In this document: positions 27,203 through 35,623 of the stretch, one piece after another
Layout: each line of letters starts with the position of its first letter
How positions within the stretch are numbered: the stretch's first letter is position 1
Assembly (NCBI GenBank): GCA_025655455.1
Contig: JAHXIV010000023.1
Span: 43,079-97,533 of the forward strand
DNA length: 54,455 bases
From: a gamma proteobacterium symbiont of Taylorina sp.
Lineage (GTDB): Bacteria; Pseudomonadota; Gammaproteobacteria; GRL18
Direction of reading: 5' to 3'
Notes under the pieces: model-generated
The model's input: only the letters and a program-made list of their open reading frames with translations
Databases searched by the model: none
What the model was told of the DNA's origin: nothing
Program-made: the position numbers and the translations under genes

Positions 27203-28633
27203 ATGACTTTATTTAAAAAAATTCAACTTCAGTTAGCAGTGATTGCATTATTATTAATGCCCTTGCAACTTTTTGCAGCAGAAGCGGGTACAGTTCATAA
27301 ACAGATGGATCTCACTTCCAGTTCAGTTGGTTTTATTGCATTATTTCTGTTTGTAATTGCTTATTTTTTTGTTATGGCAGAAGAATTCACCCATTTACGT
27401 AAATCCAAACCCGTTATTTTAGCTGCCGGAATTATCTGGGCAATGATTGGCTGGATTTATATGGATCATGGCATGTCAGAACTGGCAGAACATGCAATTC
27501 GTCATAACTTCCTGGAATATTCAGAATTGATGATGTTTTTATTGGTTGCCATGACCTATATTAATGGTATGGAAGAACGCCGGGTTTTCGATGCTTTGCG
27601 CTCCTGGCTTATTCGTAAAGGATTTTCCTTTCGTCAATTATTCTGGTTGACGGGTATTCTGGCCTTTTTTATCTCTCCAGTGGCTGACAATTTGACCACG
27701 GCATTGTTAATGTGTGCCGTTGTTCTGGCTGTGGGTGGCACAAATACACGCTTTGTTGCAGTTGCCTGTATCAATATTGTTGTTGCTGCCAATGCTGGTG
27801 GTGCTTTCAGTCCCTTTGGTGATATCACCACATTAATGGTCTGGCAAAAAGGTATGGTTGATTTCTGGGAATTTTTTGCCTTATTTATTCCTTCTTTGGT
27901 TAATTTTGTAGTGCCTGCTGCGATTATGCATTTTGCCATTCCTAATGAAAATCCTGCAGCATCGGATGAAGTCGTTATCATGAAACGTGGTGCCAAACGT
28001 ATTATTGCACTTTTTTTATTGACCATTGTAACGGCTGTGAGTTTTCATAATTTTCTTGGCCTGCCTCCCGTCATTGGAATGCTGACTGGCTTAAGCTATC
28101 TTCAATTACTTGGTTTTTACCTGAAGAAAACTAAAGACAAATGTATTTCCCGTGAGCAGCGTTTAGATAATACGACAATCGGGGAATTTGTTGCATTTGA
28201 TGTTTTTAAACCCATTGCAAAAGCAGAGTGGGATACTCTTTTATTTTTTTATGGTGTTGTATTGTGTGTTGGTGGACTGGGTTTTCTTGGTTACTTATCC
28301 ATGGCTTCTGAACTTATGTATAACCAGTGGGGTGCAACAACAGCTAATATAACAGTGGGTGTATTATCAGCCATTGTTGATAATATTCCTGTGATGTTTG
28401 CTGTTCTGACTATGAATCCTGATATGTCGTCAGGGCAGTGGTTATTGGTCACATTGACAGCAGGGGTGGGTGGTTCTTTATTATCGATTGGATCTGCTGC
28501 TGGTGTTGCTTTAATGGGACAGGCTCGGGGTCAATATACCTTTTTTAGTCACCTGAAATGGACTCCGGCTATTGCTGCAGGCTATATTGCCAGTATTGGA
28601 ACTCATATGTGGATTAATAGTGCCTTATTTTAA
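27203..28633 (+). CDS. nhaD: NhaD-type Na+/H+ antiporter
   Basis: About 12 membrane segments with the ArsB/NhaD signatures ISPVADNLTTALLM, NIVVAANAGGAFSPFGDI, and SAIVDNIPVMFAVLTM, followed by GGSLLSIGSAAGVALMG. An N-terminal segment ending LFAAEAG resembles a cleavable signal, as NhaD proteins often have. An upstream in-frame GTG at 27185 exists, but the ATG at 27203 sits 8 bp after AGGA and is the better start. It is 70 bp downstream of the permease gene and probably last in the sigma54 operon. NhaD expels Na+ in exchange for protons. Confidence 0.9.
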   Translation: MTLFKKIQLQLAVIALLLMPLQLFAAEAGTVHKQMDLTSSSVGFIALFLFVIAYFFVMAEEFTHLRKSKPVILAAGIIWAMIGWIYMDHGMSELAEHAIRHNFLEYSELMMFLLVAMTYINGMEERRVFDALRSWLIRKGFSFRQLFWLTGILAFFISPVADNLTTALLMCAVVLAVGGTNTRFVAVACINIVVAANAGGAFSPFGDITTLMVWQKGMVDFWEFFALFIPSLVNFVVPAAIMHFAIPNENPAASDEVVIMKRGAKRIIALFLLTIVTAVSFHNFLGLPPVIGMLTGLSYLQLLGFYLKKTKDKCISREQRLDNTTIGEFVAFDVFKPIAKAEWDTLLFFYGVVLCVGGLGFLGYLSMASELMYNQWGATTANITVGVLSAIVDNIPVMFAVLTMNPDMSSGQWLLVTLTAGVGGSLLSIGSAAGVALMGQARGQYTFFSHLKWTPAIAAGYIASIGTHMWINSALF

Positions 28634-28762
28634 CCCGCTTCATAAAGAACATTTCTTACCAAAAGACTGAAAACAGCTTAAACAGATAATTATTACGTGC
28701 CCAAAACCCAACTTTAAAAAATCATCGTATAGAATTTGTTGATCCACAGGTATTTTAAAACA

Positions 28763-28779
28763 CTTAAGGTTTCCTTAAG
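28763..28779 (+). promoter_or_regulatory. PmrA/QseB-type box, CTTAAG-N5-CTTAAG
   Basis: CTTAAGGTTTCCTTAAG is an exact direct repeat of CTTAAG with 11-bp phasing (also an inverted repeat). PmrA and QseB regulators bind YTTAAK-N5-YTTAAK. A candidate -10 (TAAAAT, 28791-28796) lies so that the box overlaps the -35 position, as in activated PmrA promoters. The operon downstream encodes a regulator of this family (33187-33849). Confidence 0.65.
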
Positions 28780-28830
28780 TATTGTGTTGATAAAATGACT
28801 TCACAATTTATCAACTAAAGAACACTTCTA

Positions 28831-29562
28831 ATGATGCTTTTTAAAAATCAGCACGGAATATTTCAGCAATCTCATTCTAAAAATCAGCACAATGGATTAC
28901 ATGTTGGCTTATGTTTTCCAGATAACTCTGAACGAAAACAATTAGAATCTTTTGTTTCTAAGGTATTTTATAAATACTATCAAGCTAAAATTGCTGAATT
29001 TTATCCATTATTATTATCCGTTTCGACTCAACACAATCATTTAAAAGCAGTTGCCGGTATCCGCAGTGCAGATAAAAGAACTCTTTTTTCTGAACATTAT
29101 TTGACTAAACCACTGCATAATTATCTGGAAAGTCATTTTTCTTATGCAGTATCAAGACATGAAATTGTAGAAGTTGGCAATCTTGCCCCGGCTAATGTTG
29201 GTCAAATGCGCTGGCTTATCACAGCTTTAACCGCTTTTTTATCAGCATCAGGTTTTAAAGTAGTTGTTTTTACCGGTGTAATCAATGTATTCAATGCCTT
29301 CACAAGAATGGGGCTGCCTCTGATTGCTCTGGAAGCGGCTAGTTTGGAAAAATTACCTGTTCCACTAAGAGATCAATGGACGAAAAGCTACTATCAACAC
29401 CAGCCCAAAGTCTATATAGGTGATATTTCACTGGGTGTTGATACGCTTTATGAAAATATAAATAAACATAATCCCACCTTGAAGTCGCTATGGGATTTAT
29501 CCTTTGAACAGGGTCTTAATTTTGCGCAGCAGAAGAATCAGCTGGCGATACAGGCATTATGA
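28831..29562 (+). CDS. Thermostable-hemolysin family protein (T_hemolysin)
   Basis: The sequence follows the T_hemolysin family: HVGLCFPDNSERKQLESFV, FYKYYQAKIAEFYPLLL, AVAGIRSADKRTLFSEHYL, EIVEVGNLAPANVGQMRWLI and a VFTGVINVFNAFTRMGLPL segment. The family was named after a Vibrio hemolysin, but its layout (a strand, then V/I-E-V-G-N-L, then a helix) resembles GNAT acyltransferases and acyl-homoserine-lactone synthases, so an acyl-transfer role is possible. No signal peptide. It opens a cluster in which its stop overlaps the ligase start by 4 bp. ATG 28834 is an equally possible start. Confidence 0.85.
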   Translation: MMLFKNQHGIFQQSHSKNQHNGLHVGLCFPDNSERKQLESFVSKVFYKYYQAKIAEFYPLLLSVSTQHNHLKAVAGIRSADKRTLFSEHYLTKPLHNYLESHFSYAVSRHEIVEVGNLAPANVGQMRWLITALTAFLSASGFKVVVFTGVINVFNAFTRMGLPLIALEAASLEKLPVPLRDQWTKSYYQHQPKVYIGDISLGVDTLYENINKHNPTLKSLWDLSFEQGLNFAQQKNQLAIQAL

Positions 29563-31040
29563 TGAACGAGCTGCAAAAACAGTTATATCATAATGCAATA
29601 GAGCTAAGTGATAAATGTGCTCTGAAAAATGATGATGCTTCACTGAGTTATAGTCATCTTTATCAGGAAATTAATAATACCAGTCAATTATTAAGCCGCC
29701 GCCAGATAGCACTGTTTATGGATAATAGTCTTTCCTGGGCAGTACTGGATTTAGCTGCTTTTTTTGCTAAAAAATGTACTATCCCCCTGCCTATATTTTT
29801 TTCCAATGAGCAGTTGAAACATAGTATTGCTGATGCAGGTATTAATATTATCTTTACAGATCAAGCACAGCGTATAAGGGATTTAAAACTCAATATACAA
29901 AAACATGAAAAAGTTGTTATTGCCCAAAAAACAATTGATATTTTTTATCTTGATACAAAATCTGACACTATAGCAGAGGATATCTGTAAAATCACCTATA
30001 CTTCTGGAACAACCGGTACACCAAAAGGGGTGATGTTGACACAGGATAATATTATCAGCAAAGTAAAATCACTGGCGAGTGCAAGCTGTGCGACACGGGA
30101 TGATGTTTCTTTCTCAATCCTGCCCTTATCAACGCTGTTAGAAAATATTGCCGGATTATATGTACCATTATTTTGTGGTGCAACTGCTTATCTGCCTTCA
30201 CCTGAAAGTATTGGTCTGAATGGTTCAAGCCAAATTGAAGCAGAAAAACTACTGGCTGGCATAAAACAGATCCAGCCAACAGCATTTATCATTATTCCGC
30301 AACTATTATTATTATTCATTCAGGCTGTTAAAAATGGCTACACCTTACCTGAAAATTTAAGATTTGTAGCAGTAGGTGGTGCGCCTGTCTCTGACAAATT
30401 ATTGATGACAGCTATGCAGTTGTTGATACCGGTTTATCAGGGGTATGGTTTGTCGGAGGCGGCCTCAGTTGTGAGTCTGAATAATCAACAAAACAATAAA
30501 CCGGGTTCTGTTGGTAAGGTTCTTCCAATGCATCAGCTCAAAATAGCAAATGATGGTCAAGTGTTAATCAAAAAAAATATGTTTAAGGGATATCTGGGTC
30601 AAGTTACGCAATGTGAAGATGATTATTATGCCAGTGGTGATATAGGCACACTGGATAAAGATGGGTATCTTTATATACATGGCAGGATAAAAAATGTGAT
30701 TAACACCAGTTATGGTCGTAATATTTCACCTGAATGGCTGGAAAAGGAGCTGGAAGCATTATCAAGTGTGGCTCAGGCCATTGTGTATGGCCATGCAAAG
30801 CCATTTATAACGGCACTAATCGTGTTAAGGCAAACACAGTATGAAAATCTATTTCAGGAACAAATAAAGCAATTAAATTCAAGTCTGCCTGATTACGCCC
30901 GGATAAAGGATTATCTATTGATCTCTCAGCTATTTAGTCTGGCAAATCAGCAATTAACCGGTACAGGACGACCTGTCAGAAAGATTATCTATCAATACTA
31001 CCAAGCATCAATTAACCAATTATATGAGAAATCCGCATGA
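29559..31040 (+). CDS. AMP-forming acyl-CoA synthetase/ligase-like protein
   Basis: An ANL-superfamily adenylating enzyme. The phosphate loop is ITYTSGTTGTPKGVML (about 145-160); later motifs are QGYGLSEAA, ASGDIGTLDKDGYLYIHGRIK and a C-terminal subdomain with PEWLEKELEAL. At the position of the usual A10 lysine the sequence reads LTGTGRPVRKII, with arginine (R471) where long-chain acyl-CoA synthetases have lysine. It probably activates a fatty acid or other carboxylate for its neighbours. Both ends overlap adjacent genes by 4 bp. The substrate is unknown. At 493 residues it is shorter than typical long-chain enzymes. Confidence 0.85.
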   Translation: MMNELQKQLYHNAIELSDKCALKNDDASLSYSHLYQEINNTSQLLSRRQIALFMDNSLSWAVLDLAAFFAKKCTIPLPIFFSNEQLKHSIADAGINIIFTDQAQRIRDLKLNIQKHEKVVIAQKTIDIFYLDTKSDTIAEDICKITYTSGTTGTPKGVMLTQDNIISKVKSLASASCATRDDVSFSILPLSTLLENIAGLYVPLFCGATAYLPSPESIGLNGSSQIEAEKLLAGIKQIQPTAFIIIPQLLLLFIQAVKNGYTLPENLRFVAVGGAPVSDKLLMTAMQLLIPVYQGYGLSEAASVVSLNNQQNNKPGSVGKVLPMHQLKIANDGQVLIKKNMFKGYLGQVTQCEDDYYASGDIGTLDKDGYLYIHGRIKNVINTSYGRNISPEWLEKELEALSSVAQAIVYGHAKPFITALIVLRQTQYENLFQEQIKQLNSSLPDYARIKDYLLISQLFSLANQQLTGTGRPVRKIIYQYYQASINQLYEKSA

Positions 31041-31687
31041 GTTTTTTTTCACAACTATTGACAGCTACAGCAGAAGCCAAAAAAGATTTTGAGCAGATTG
31101 AAACACTGCAAAGAGGTATTCAGGGAGAAATTTCCTTAGCAACATACCAGATATTTTTAACTCAGGCCTATTATCATGTCAGGCATACAACACCTTTATT
31201 AATGGCCTGCGGCAGCAGATTGCCTCAGTCCCATGAGTGGCTGCGAAATGCTGTGGCAGAATATATTGAGGAGGAAGTTGGCCATCAGGAATGGATTTTG
31301 GATGATTTGGCAGTGACGGGGGCTGACTCACAAAAGATCCGTCATGGACAGCCTCATTTAACCACTGAGCTTATGGTTGCTTATGCCTATGATACCATCA
31401 TGAGAAATAATCCTGTTGGATTTTTTGGCATGGTTTTAGTTTTAGAAGGAAGTAGTGTGTCATTTGCTACTCATGCGGCAAAAAATATTCAAACAAAATT
31501 AAAACTCACTGAAAAAGCATTTAGTTATCTGAATTCACATGGAAGTTTAGATATTGAACATATGGATTTCTTTAAAAATTTGATGAACAAGGTGAAAGAT
31601 AAGAGTGATCAGCAGGCTATTATTCATGCCGCAAACATATTTTATAAATTATATGGTGATATTTTTAGAGCCATACCACTGGATTAA
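31037..31687 (+). CDS. Haem-oxygenase-like (diiron-type) iron-containing redox enzyme
   Basis: An all-helical 216-residue protein of the haem-oxygenase-like/TenA superfamily. Candidate iron ligands can be placed: H47 and H50 in YYHVRH, E79/E80 and H83 in EYIEEEVGHQEW, E137 in LVLEGSS, and H168, D172 and H175 in SHGSLDIEHMDFF. This resembles the ligand set of HDO enzymes such as UndA and SznF, which use O2 and iron to oxidise fatty acids or amines, and contrasts with haem oxygenases, which have one proximal His. The start overlaps the ligase stop by 4 bp, so the ligase product is a likely substrate. Chemistry is inferred. Confidence 0.8.
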   Translation: MSFFSQLLTATAEAKKDFEQIETLQRGIQGEISLATYQIFLTQAYYHVRHTTPLLMACGSRLPQSHEWLRNAVAEYIEEEVGHQEWILDDLAVTGADSQKIRHGQPHLTTELMVAYAYDTIMRNNPVGFFGMVLVLEGSSVSFATHAAKNIQTKLKLTEKAFSYLNSHGSLDIEHMDFFKNLMNKVKDKSDQQAIIHAANIFYKLYGDIFRAIPLD

Positions 31688-31705
31688 ATAATAATAGGAG
31701 AAAAA

Positions 31706-32365
31706 ATGAATTATTTAAAAAAACGATGCTGCAAAATTATATTTGGTGCAATATTGCTTATATCTGCTTCTGTTGTAGTTGCATCAGAGCCTTTGGATAG
31801 TAAGATTCATGCATTACAAAAAGAATGGGCTGTTGCTAACTATGACATGGATGAAAAACAACTGGAAAAAGTTTTTGCAGATCTGAATAATAAAGCTGAA
31901 CAGCTTACTATGGAGTATCCACAATCTGCAGAACCACTGGTATGGCAGGCAATTATTCTTAGTACAGATGCCGGTAAAAATGGAGGCCTGAGAGCACTTG
32001 GTAAAGTAAAAAAATCCAAAACACTATTATTAAAGGCAGAACAAATTGATGCTGAAGTTCTAAATGGTTCAATTTATACTTCACTGGGCAGTTTGTATTA
32101 TCAGGTGCCTATTTGGCCGATTGCATTTGGTGATGATAGTAAAGCTGAATTCTATTTAAAAAAAGCCCTAATGATTAATCCTGAGGGTATTGATTCAAAT
32201 TATTTTTATGCAGATTTTTTACTGGATCAGGCTCGTTATCAGGAGGCAAAGTCCTATTTCGAACGTGCACTTAAAGCACCTGCCAGACAAGATAGAACGC
32301 TTGCTGATAAAGGACGGCGTAGTGAAGTTCAGAAAAAATTGCAAATAGTTAATCAATATCTATAG
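31706..32365 (+). CDS. Exported TPR-repeat protein
   Basis: The signal peptide spans about residues 1-27 (ending VVASEP). The mature 190 residues are helical and fit tetratricopeptide repeats: AEPLVWQAIILSTDAGKNGG, AEFYLKKALMINPEGIDSNY and YQEAKSYFERALKAPARQD. The segment SLYYQVPIWPIAFGDDSKAE is characteristic of a small family of periplasmic TPR proteins seen with T_hemolysin loci. The start is supported by AGGAG. It is 18 bp after the HDO-like gene and 12 bp before the dehydrogenase gene. A scaffold role in the periplasm is inferred. Confidence 0.78.
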   Translation: MNYLKKRCCKIIFGAILLISASVVVASEPLDSKIHALQKEWAVANYDMDEKQLEKVFADLNNKAEQLTMEYPQSAEPLVWQAIILSTDAGKNGGLRALGKVKKSKTLLLKAEQIDAEVLNGSIYTSLGSLYYQVPIWPIAFGDDSKAEFYLKKALMINPEGIDSNYFYADFLLDQARYQEAKSYFERALKAPARQDRTLADKGRRSEVQKKLQIVNQYL

Positions 32366-32377
32366 AGAATATGAACA

Positions 32378-33175
32378 ATGAACTGGCTGAATAAAGCAAG
32401 TGTTATCTTAACAGGTGCTGGTGGTGGTTTAGGCATAGAACTGGCAAGAGAATTAACAAATAAGCAGTGCCGGATTGGACTGGTGGGGAGAAATCAAAGT
32501 AAGCTGGAACTTCTGGCAGATCAGTTGCGTGCTGATGGTGCAGATGTTCTGGTGATCCCTGCTGATATTACACAAAAAGTTGATCGGGAAACAATTGTCA
32601 GTACAATGATAGAACACTTTCAAGGTATTGATGTATTGATTAATAATGCGGGTCTTATGTCATTCAAAGGGATTGAGCAGGAAGATGATGATAAAATTGC
32701 CGCTATTATCAATACCAATATAACCAGCGTGATGCAATTGTGTAAATCGGTATTGCCGAGCCTGCATAAAAGTGACAAGGCACATATTGTTAATATTGGT
32801 TCTACTTTTGGTTCAATAGCTTTTGCTTATTATACAAGCTATTCAGCCAGCAAATTTGCTTTAAGAGGTTTTAGTGAAGCTCTGAGAAGAGAACTGATGG
32901 ATACTCATATTAAGGTCAGTTATTTTGCTCCCAGAGCAGTAAAAACAACTCTTAATTCCCCAAAAGTATATGCAATGGCCAAAAAAATTAATATGGCTAT
33001 GGATGAGCCTCAGGTGATTGCCCAAAAAGTGCTGCATGCTCTTGCTAAAGATAAAAAAGAGGTTTATTTTGGGTTTCCTGAATCTTTGTTTGTGCGGATT
33101 AATGCATTATTTCCCAGATTGGTAGACGTGGCATTGGCCGGACAAAATAAAATAATGAAAGATTACTGTGATTAG
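32378..33175 (+). CDS. Short-chain dehydrogenase/reductase
   Basis: Classical SDR: the nucleotide-binding TGAGGGLG at residues 12-19, LINNAGLMS, the catalytic serine in NIGSTFGS and the YSASKFALRGFSEALR motif with catalytic Tyr and Lys. Residues following VGRN suggest preference for NADP. The 265-residue length is standard. It reduces a ketone or oxidises an alcohol; the substrate is probably the product of the preceding ligase or HDO-like enzyme. The gene is in the middle of the cluster, 11 bp before the regulator. Confidence 0.9.
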   Translation: MNWLNKASVILTGAGGGLGIELARELTNKQCRIGLVGRNQSKLELLADQLRADGADVLVIPADITQKVDRETIVSTMIEHFQGIDVLINNAGLMSFKGIEQEDDDKIAAIINTNITSVMQLCKSVLPSLHKSDKAHIVNIGSTFGSIAFAYYTSYSASKFALRGFSEALRRELMDTHIKVSYFAPRAVKTTLNSPKVYAMAKKINMAMDEPQVIAQKVLHALAKDKKEVYFGFPESLFVRINALFPRLVDVALAGQNKIMKDYCD

Positions 33176-33186
33176 GAATTGTTAAA

Positions 33187-33849
33187 GTGAGAGTTTTGGT
33201 TGTTGAAGATGAACCCCTGATTGCTGATGGCATACAGGTTATATTAAAACAGGAAGGCTATGCTGTGGATGTGATGGCTAATGGCCTTCACGCTTTTGAT
33301 GCTCTGATGTCCGAAACTTTTGATTTAATGATCCTGGACATCGGCTTACCTGGTTTGAGTGGATTTGAATTGTTGAGTAAATTAAGGAAATCCACAGGAT
33401 TTAATAAGGAAACACCTGTGCTGATACTAACTGCTCGGGATGCTATTGATGATCGTATCCTGGGTTTAGATCAGGGCGCTGATGATTACATGGTTAAGCC
33501 CTTTGATATCTATGAATTAATTGCCAGAGTACGAGCATTACTAAGACGCAGTAAAGGTCGTGCAAATAATGTTATCCAATACGATGAAATTGAAGTTGAT
33601 CCGGCATCGCATCATGTGACTTATAAACAACAGCCAGTTAAGTTGAGACCCAGAGAGTTTGCAGTATTGGTCACTTTACTTGAAAATCAGGGTAAAGTTG
33701 TTTCAAAAAACAAACTGGAGGAAAGTATCTATGCCTGGAATAATGAAGTAGAAAGTAATGCCCTGGAAGTACACATCCATCATCTTAGAAAAAAATTATT
33801 CAGTAGCCTGATTAAAACTATCAGAGGCGTTGGTTACATAGTGCCCTGA
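33187..33849 (+). CDS. OmpR-family response regulator, QseB/PmrA-like
   Basis: Starts with GTG preceded by GGAA. Receiver domain with D51 (LMILDIGLPG), LILTARD and DYMVKPFD; the winged-helix domain ends NALEVHIHHLRKKLF and TIRGVGYIVP, which is close to QseB and PmrA. These bind CTTAAG-type direct repeats, and exactly such a repeat is found before the first gene of this cluster (28763-28779). Autoregulation of the whole operon is therefore likely. Confidence 0.9.
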   Translation: MRVLVVEDEPLIADGIQVILKQEGYAVDVMANGLHAFDALMSETFDLMILDIGLPGLSGFELLSKLRKSTGFNKETPVLILTARDAIDDRILGLDQGADDYMVKPFDIYELIARVRALLRRSKGRANNVIQYDEIEVDPASHHVTYKQQPVKLRPREFAVLVTLLENQGKVVSKNKLEESIYAWNNEVESNALEVHIHHLRKKLFSSLIKTIRGVGYIVP

Positions 33850-33860
33850 CTGGTATAAAA

Positions 33861-35204
33861 ATGAATTCACTTTATAGTAAACTTCTTAAAAATATGATCA
33901 CTATTTTTAGCTTAGCCTGGTTAATGATCGTTATTTTGACACAATCGGAAACAGCTCATGAAATAGAAGAACTTTTTGATGCACAGTTGGCTCAGGAGGC
34001 TGGTATTGTTTTTGACATATCAACAACTGCGATTGAGAAAGGAATTTTATTAAATGATATTTTAAATAAAACCTCATCAGGACATCGATATGAAAACAAA
34101 ATCAGTTTTCAGATATTGCAGGGTAAACAGCTTTTATTTCGCTCACATAATGCTCCTGTCAAACAACTTAGTGTGACACTTGGATATAGTGATCAAATAT
34201 ATCATCAGGAAAAATGGCGTATCTTTGTTACAAAGGAACGTTTTAATTCAAAAGTCTATACCGTGATAACTGCTGAAGAGTATGCAATCAGAAATGAACT
34301 GGTTAATGATATCGTATTACAATCTATATTGCCTGTTCTATTTGCTTTACCTCTATTAGTATTTTTATTACATTTTGCTATCAAAAAAGGTTTAATGCCC
34401 TTACAAGCTATTGCTGTTTCAGTAGAACAGAAAGGTGCAATGGACTTTTCTCCCATTAAAACTAAAAATGTCCCTGATGAAATCAGCACAGTGATTGACG
34501 CTTTAAATAAATTAATAGGCAGACTGAAAATTGCTTTTGATAAGGAACGACGTTTTACCACCAATGCAGCTCATGAATTAAGAACACCCATTGCTGCTAT
34601 CCAGCTACAGGCACAGGTTGCAAAAAGATCATTTAAAAATAAACAGCAACTGATGACTTCACTGGATAATATTATTTTTGGAACGCAACGAAGTTCGCAT
34701 TTAGTGGAGCAAATGCTGACATTAGCTCGACTTGAACCAGAAGCAATAACAGATAAATTTTGTAAAGAAAATATTATCAATTCAATCCAGGAAAGTATTT
34801 CAGAATCAATACACAGTGCAATAAAGAAAGAGATTGAAATTGTTTTAACTGCCAGACCTGAAACTGGTTGTATAGTCTCTCATTATCAACAGGGCATAGT
34901 AATAATGTTGAATAACCTGCTACAAAATGCAATACGTTATACTCCTGCCAAAGGCATCATTAATATAGAATTAGATTGTGATGAAGACTCATATAGTATT
35001 ATCATATCAGATAATGGCCCAGGGATTGCCGAAGAAGAATTAGATAAAGTCCTGGAACGTTATTATCGTGGATCAGAACAAAAGGAAAATGGTTGTGGTC
35101 TTGGATTTTCAGTAGTTCAACAAATTGTTGATATTCATCATGCTAGTATGAGACTAACAAATAATAATGGTTTGGTGGTTACTATCCAGGGAAATCGTAC
35201 TTAA
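33861..35204 (+). CDS. Sensor histidine kinase, QseC-like
   Basis: Two membrane segments (about 11-28 and 152-172) flank a periplasmic domain of about 120 residues. A HAMP-like region is followed by the H box TTNAAHELRTPIAAI with H238, N box LNNLLQNAIRYTP, and G boxes DNGPGI and GCGLGFSVV. The order regulator-kinase and the H-box sequence are as in QseBC/PmrAB. It is 11 bp after the regulator gene and is the last gene of the cluster. The signal might be the cluster's own product. Confidence 0.9.
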   Translation: MNSLYSKLLKNMITIFSLAWLMIVILTQSETAHEIEELFDAQLAQEAGIVFDISTTAIEKGILLNDILNKTSSGHRYENKISFQILQGKQLLFRSHNAPVKQLSVTLGYSDQIYHQEKWRIFVTKERFNSKVYTVITAEEYAIRNELVNDIVLQSILPVLFALPLLVFLLHFAIKKGLMPLQAIAVSVEQKGAMDFSPIKTKNVPDEISTVIDALNKLIGRLKIAFDKERRFTTNAAHELRTPIAAIQLQAQVAKRSFKNKQQLMTSLDNIIFGTQRSSHLVEQMLTLARLEPEAITDKFCKENIINSIQESISESIHSAIKKEIEIVLTARPETGCIVSHYQQGIVIMLNNLLQNAIRYTPAKGIINIELDCDEDSYSIIISDNGPGIAEEELDKVLERYYRGSEQKENGCGLGFSVVQQIVDIHHASMRLTNNNGLVVTIQGNRT

Positions 35205-35408
35205 TTATATGACGACTCACAAAAACCACCACCGAGTCCTGCCGCCATACGAGGTCTCTCGGTATTTAAAGGGATTGATAATTAATGCCTCCTACACTGA
35301 GTTCATTTGCATGAATAAATATACAATATGATAGATATAGGTCAAAGCCTTGAATAGCTCAATATTTCTATAATTACATACTTAAAATCATCTTTAGGAG
35401 ATATAGAT

Positions 35409-35597
35409 ATGGAACAGTGCTATGACGTTTATGACTGCAAGGAGTCAGAATGTGCCAAGCATGGCGATGAAAGAAATTGCTGGGAACTTGAAGATACATT
35501 ATGTGATGATCATGTTATGGATCACGTTAAAAAATTAGTACAAATAAGTGGTGGAACTAAATGTGAATATTGTTCGTATTATAAAGAATATCATTAA
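35409..35597 (+). CDS. Small seven-cysteine protein, 'CW' paralogue 1
   Basis: A 62-residue cytoplasmic protein with Cys at 4, 10, 15, 24, 32, 52 and 55. The pattern C-x5-C-x4-C-x8-CW-x7-C ... C-x2-C is shared with 37491-37727 and 40138-40392. The CW-containing head resembles short modules found alone or fused to sensors and kinases in many bacteria. Metal or Fe-S binding is suggested by the spacing. The start is supported by TTTAGGAG directly upstream. It follows the kinase gene by about 200 bp and converges with the exported protein gene. Confidence 0.75.
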   Translation: MEQCYDVYDCKESECAKHGDERNCWELEDTLCDDHVMDHVKKLVQISGGTKCEYCSYYKEYH

Positions 35598-35623
35598 TAG
35601 TCATTGGTTATGGGAGGACATAA

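Noticed and set aside
35382..35400. CTTAAA-N5-CTTTAG as a second PmrA/QseB box
   Set aside because: It matches the box poorly and overlaps the ribosome site of the 35409 gene, so it cannot be a normal promoter site.
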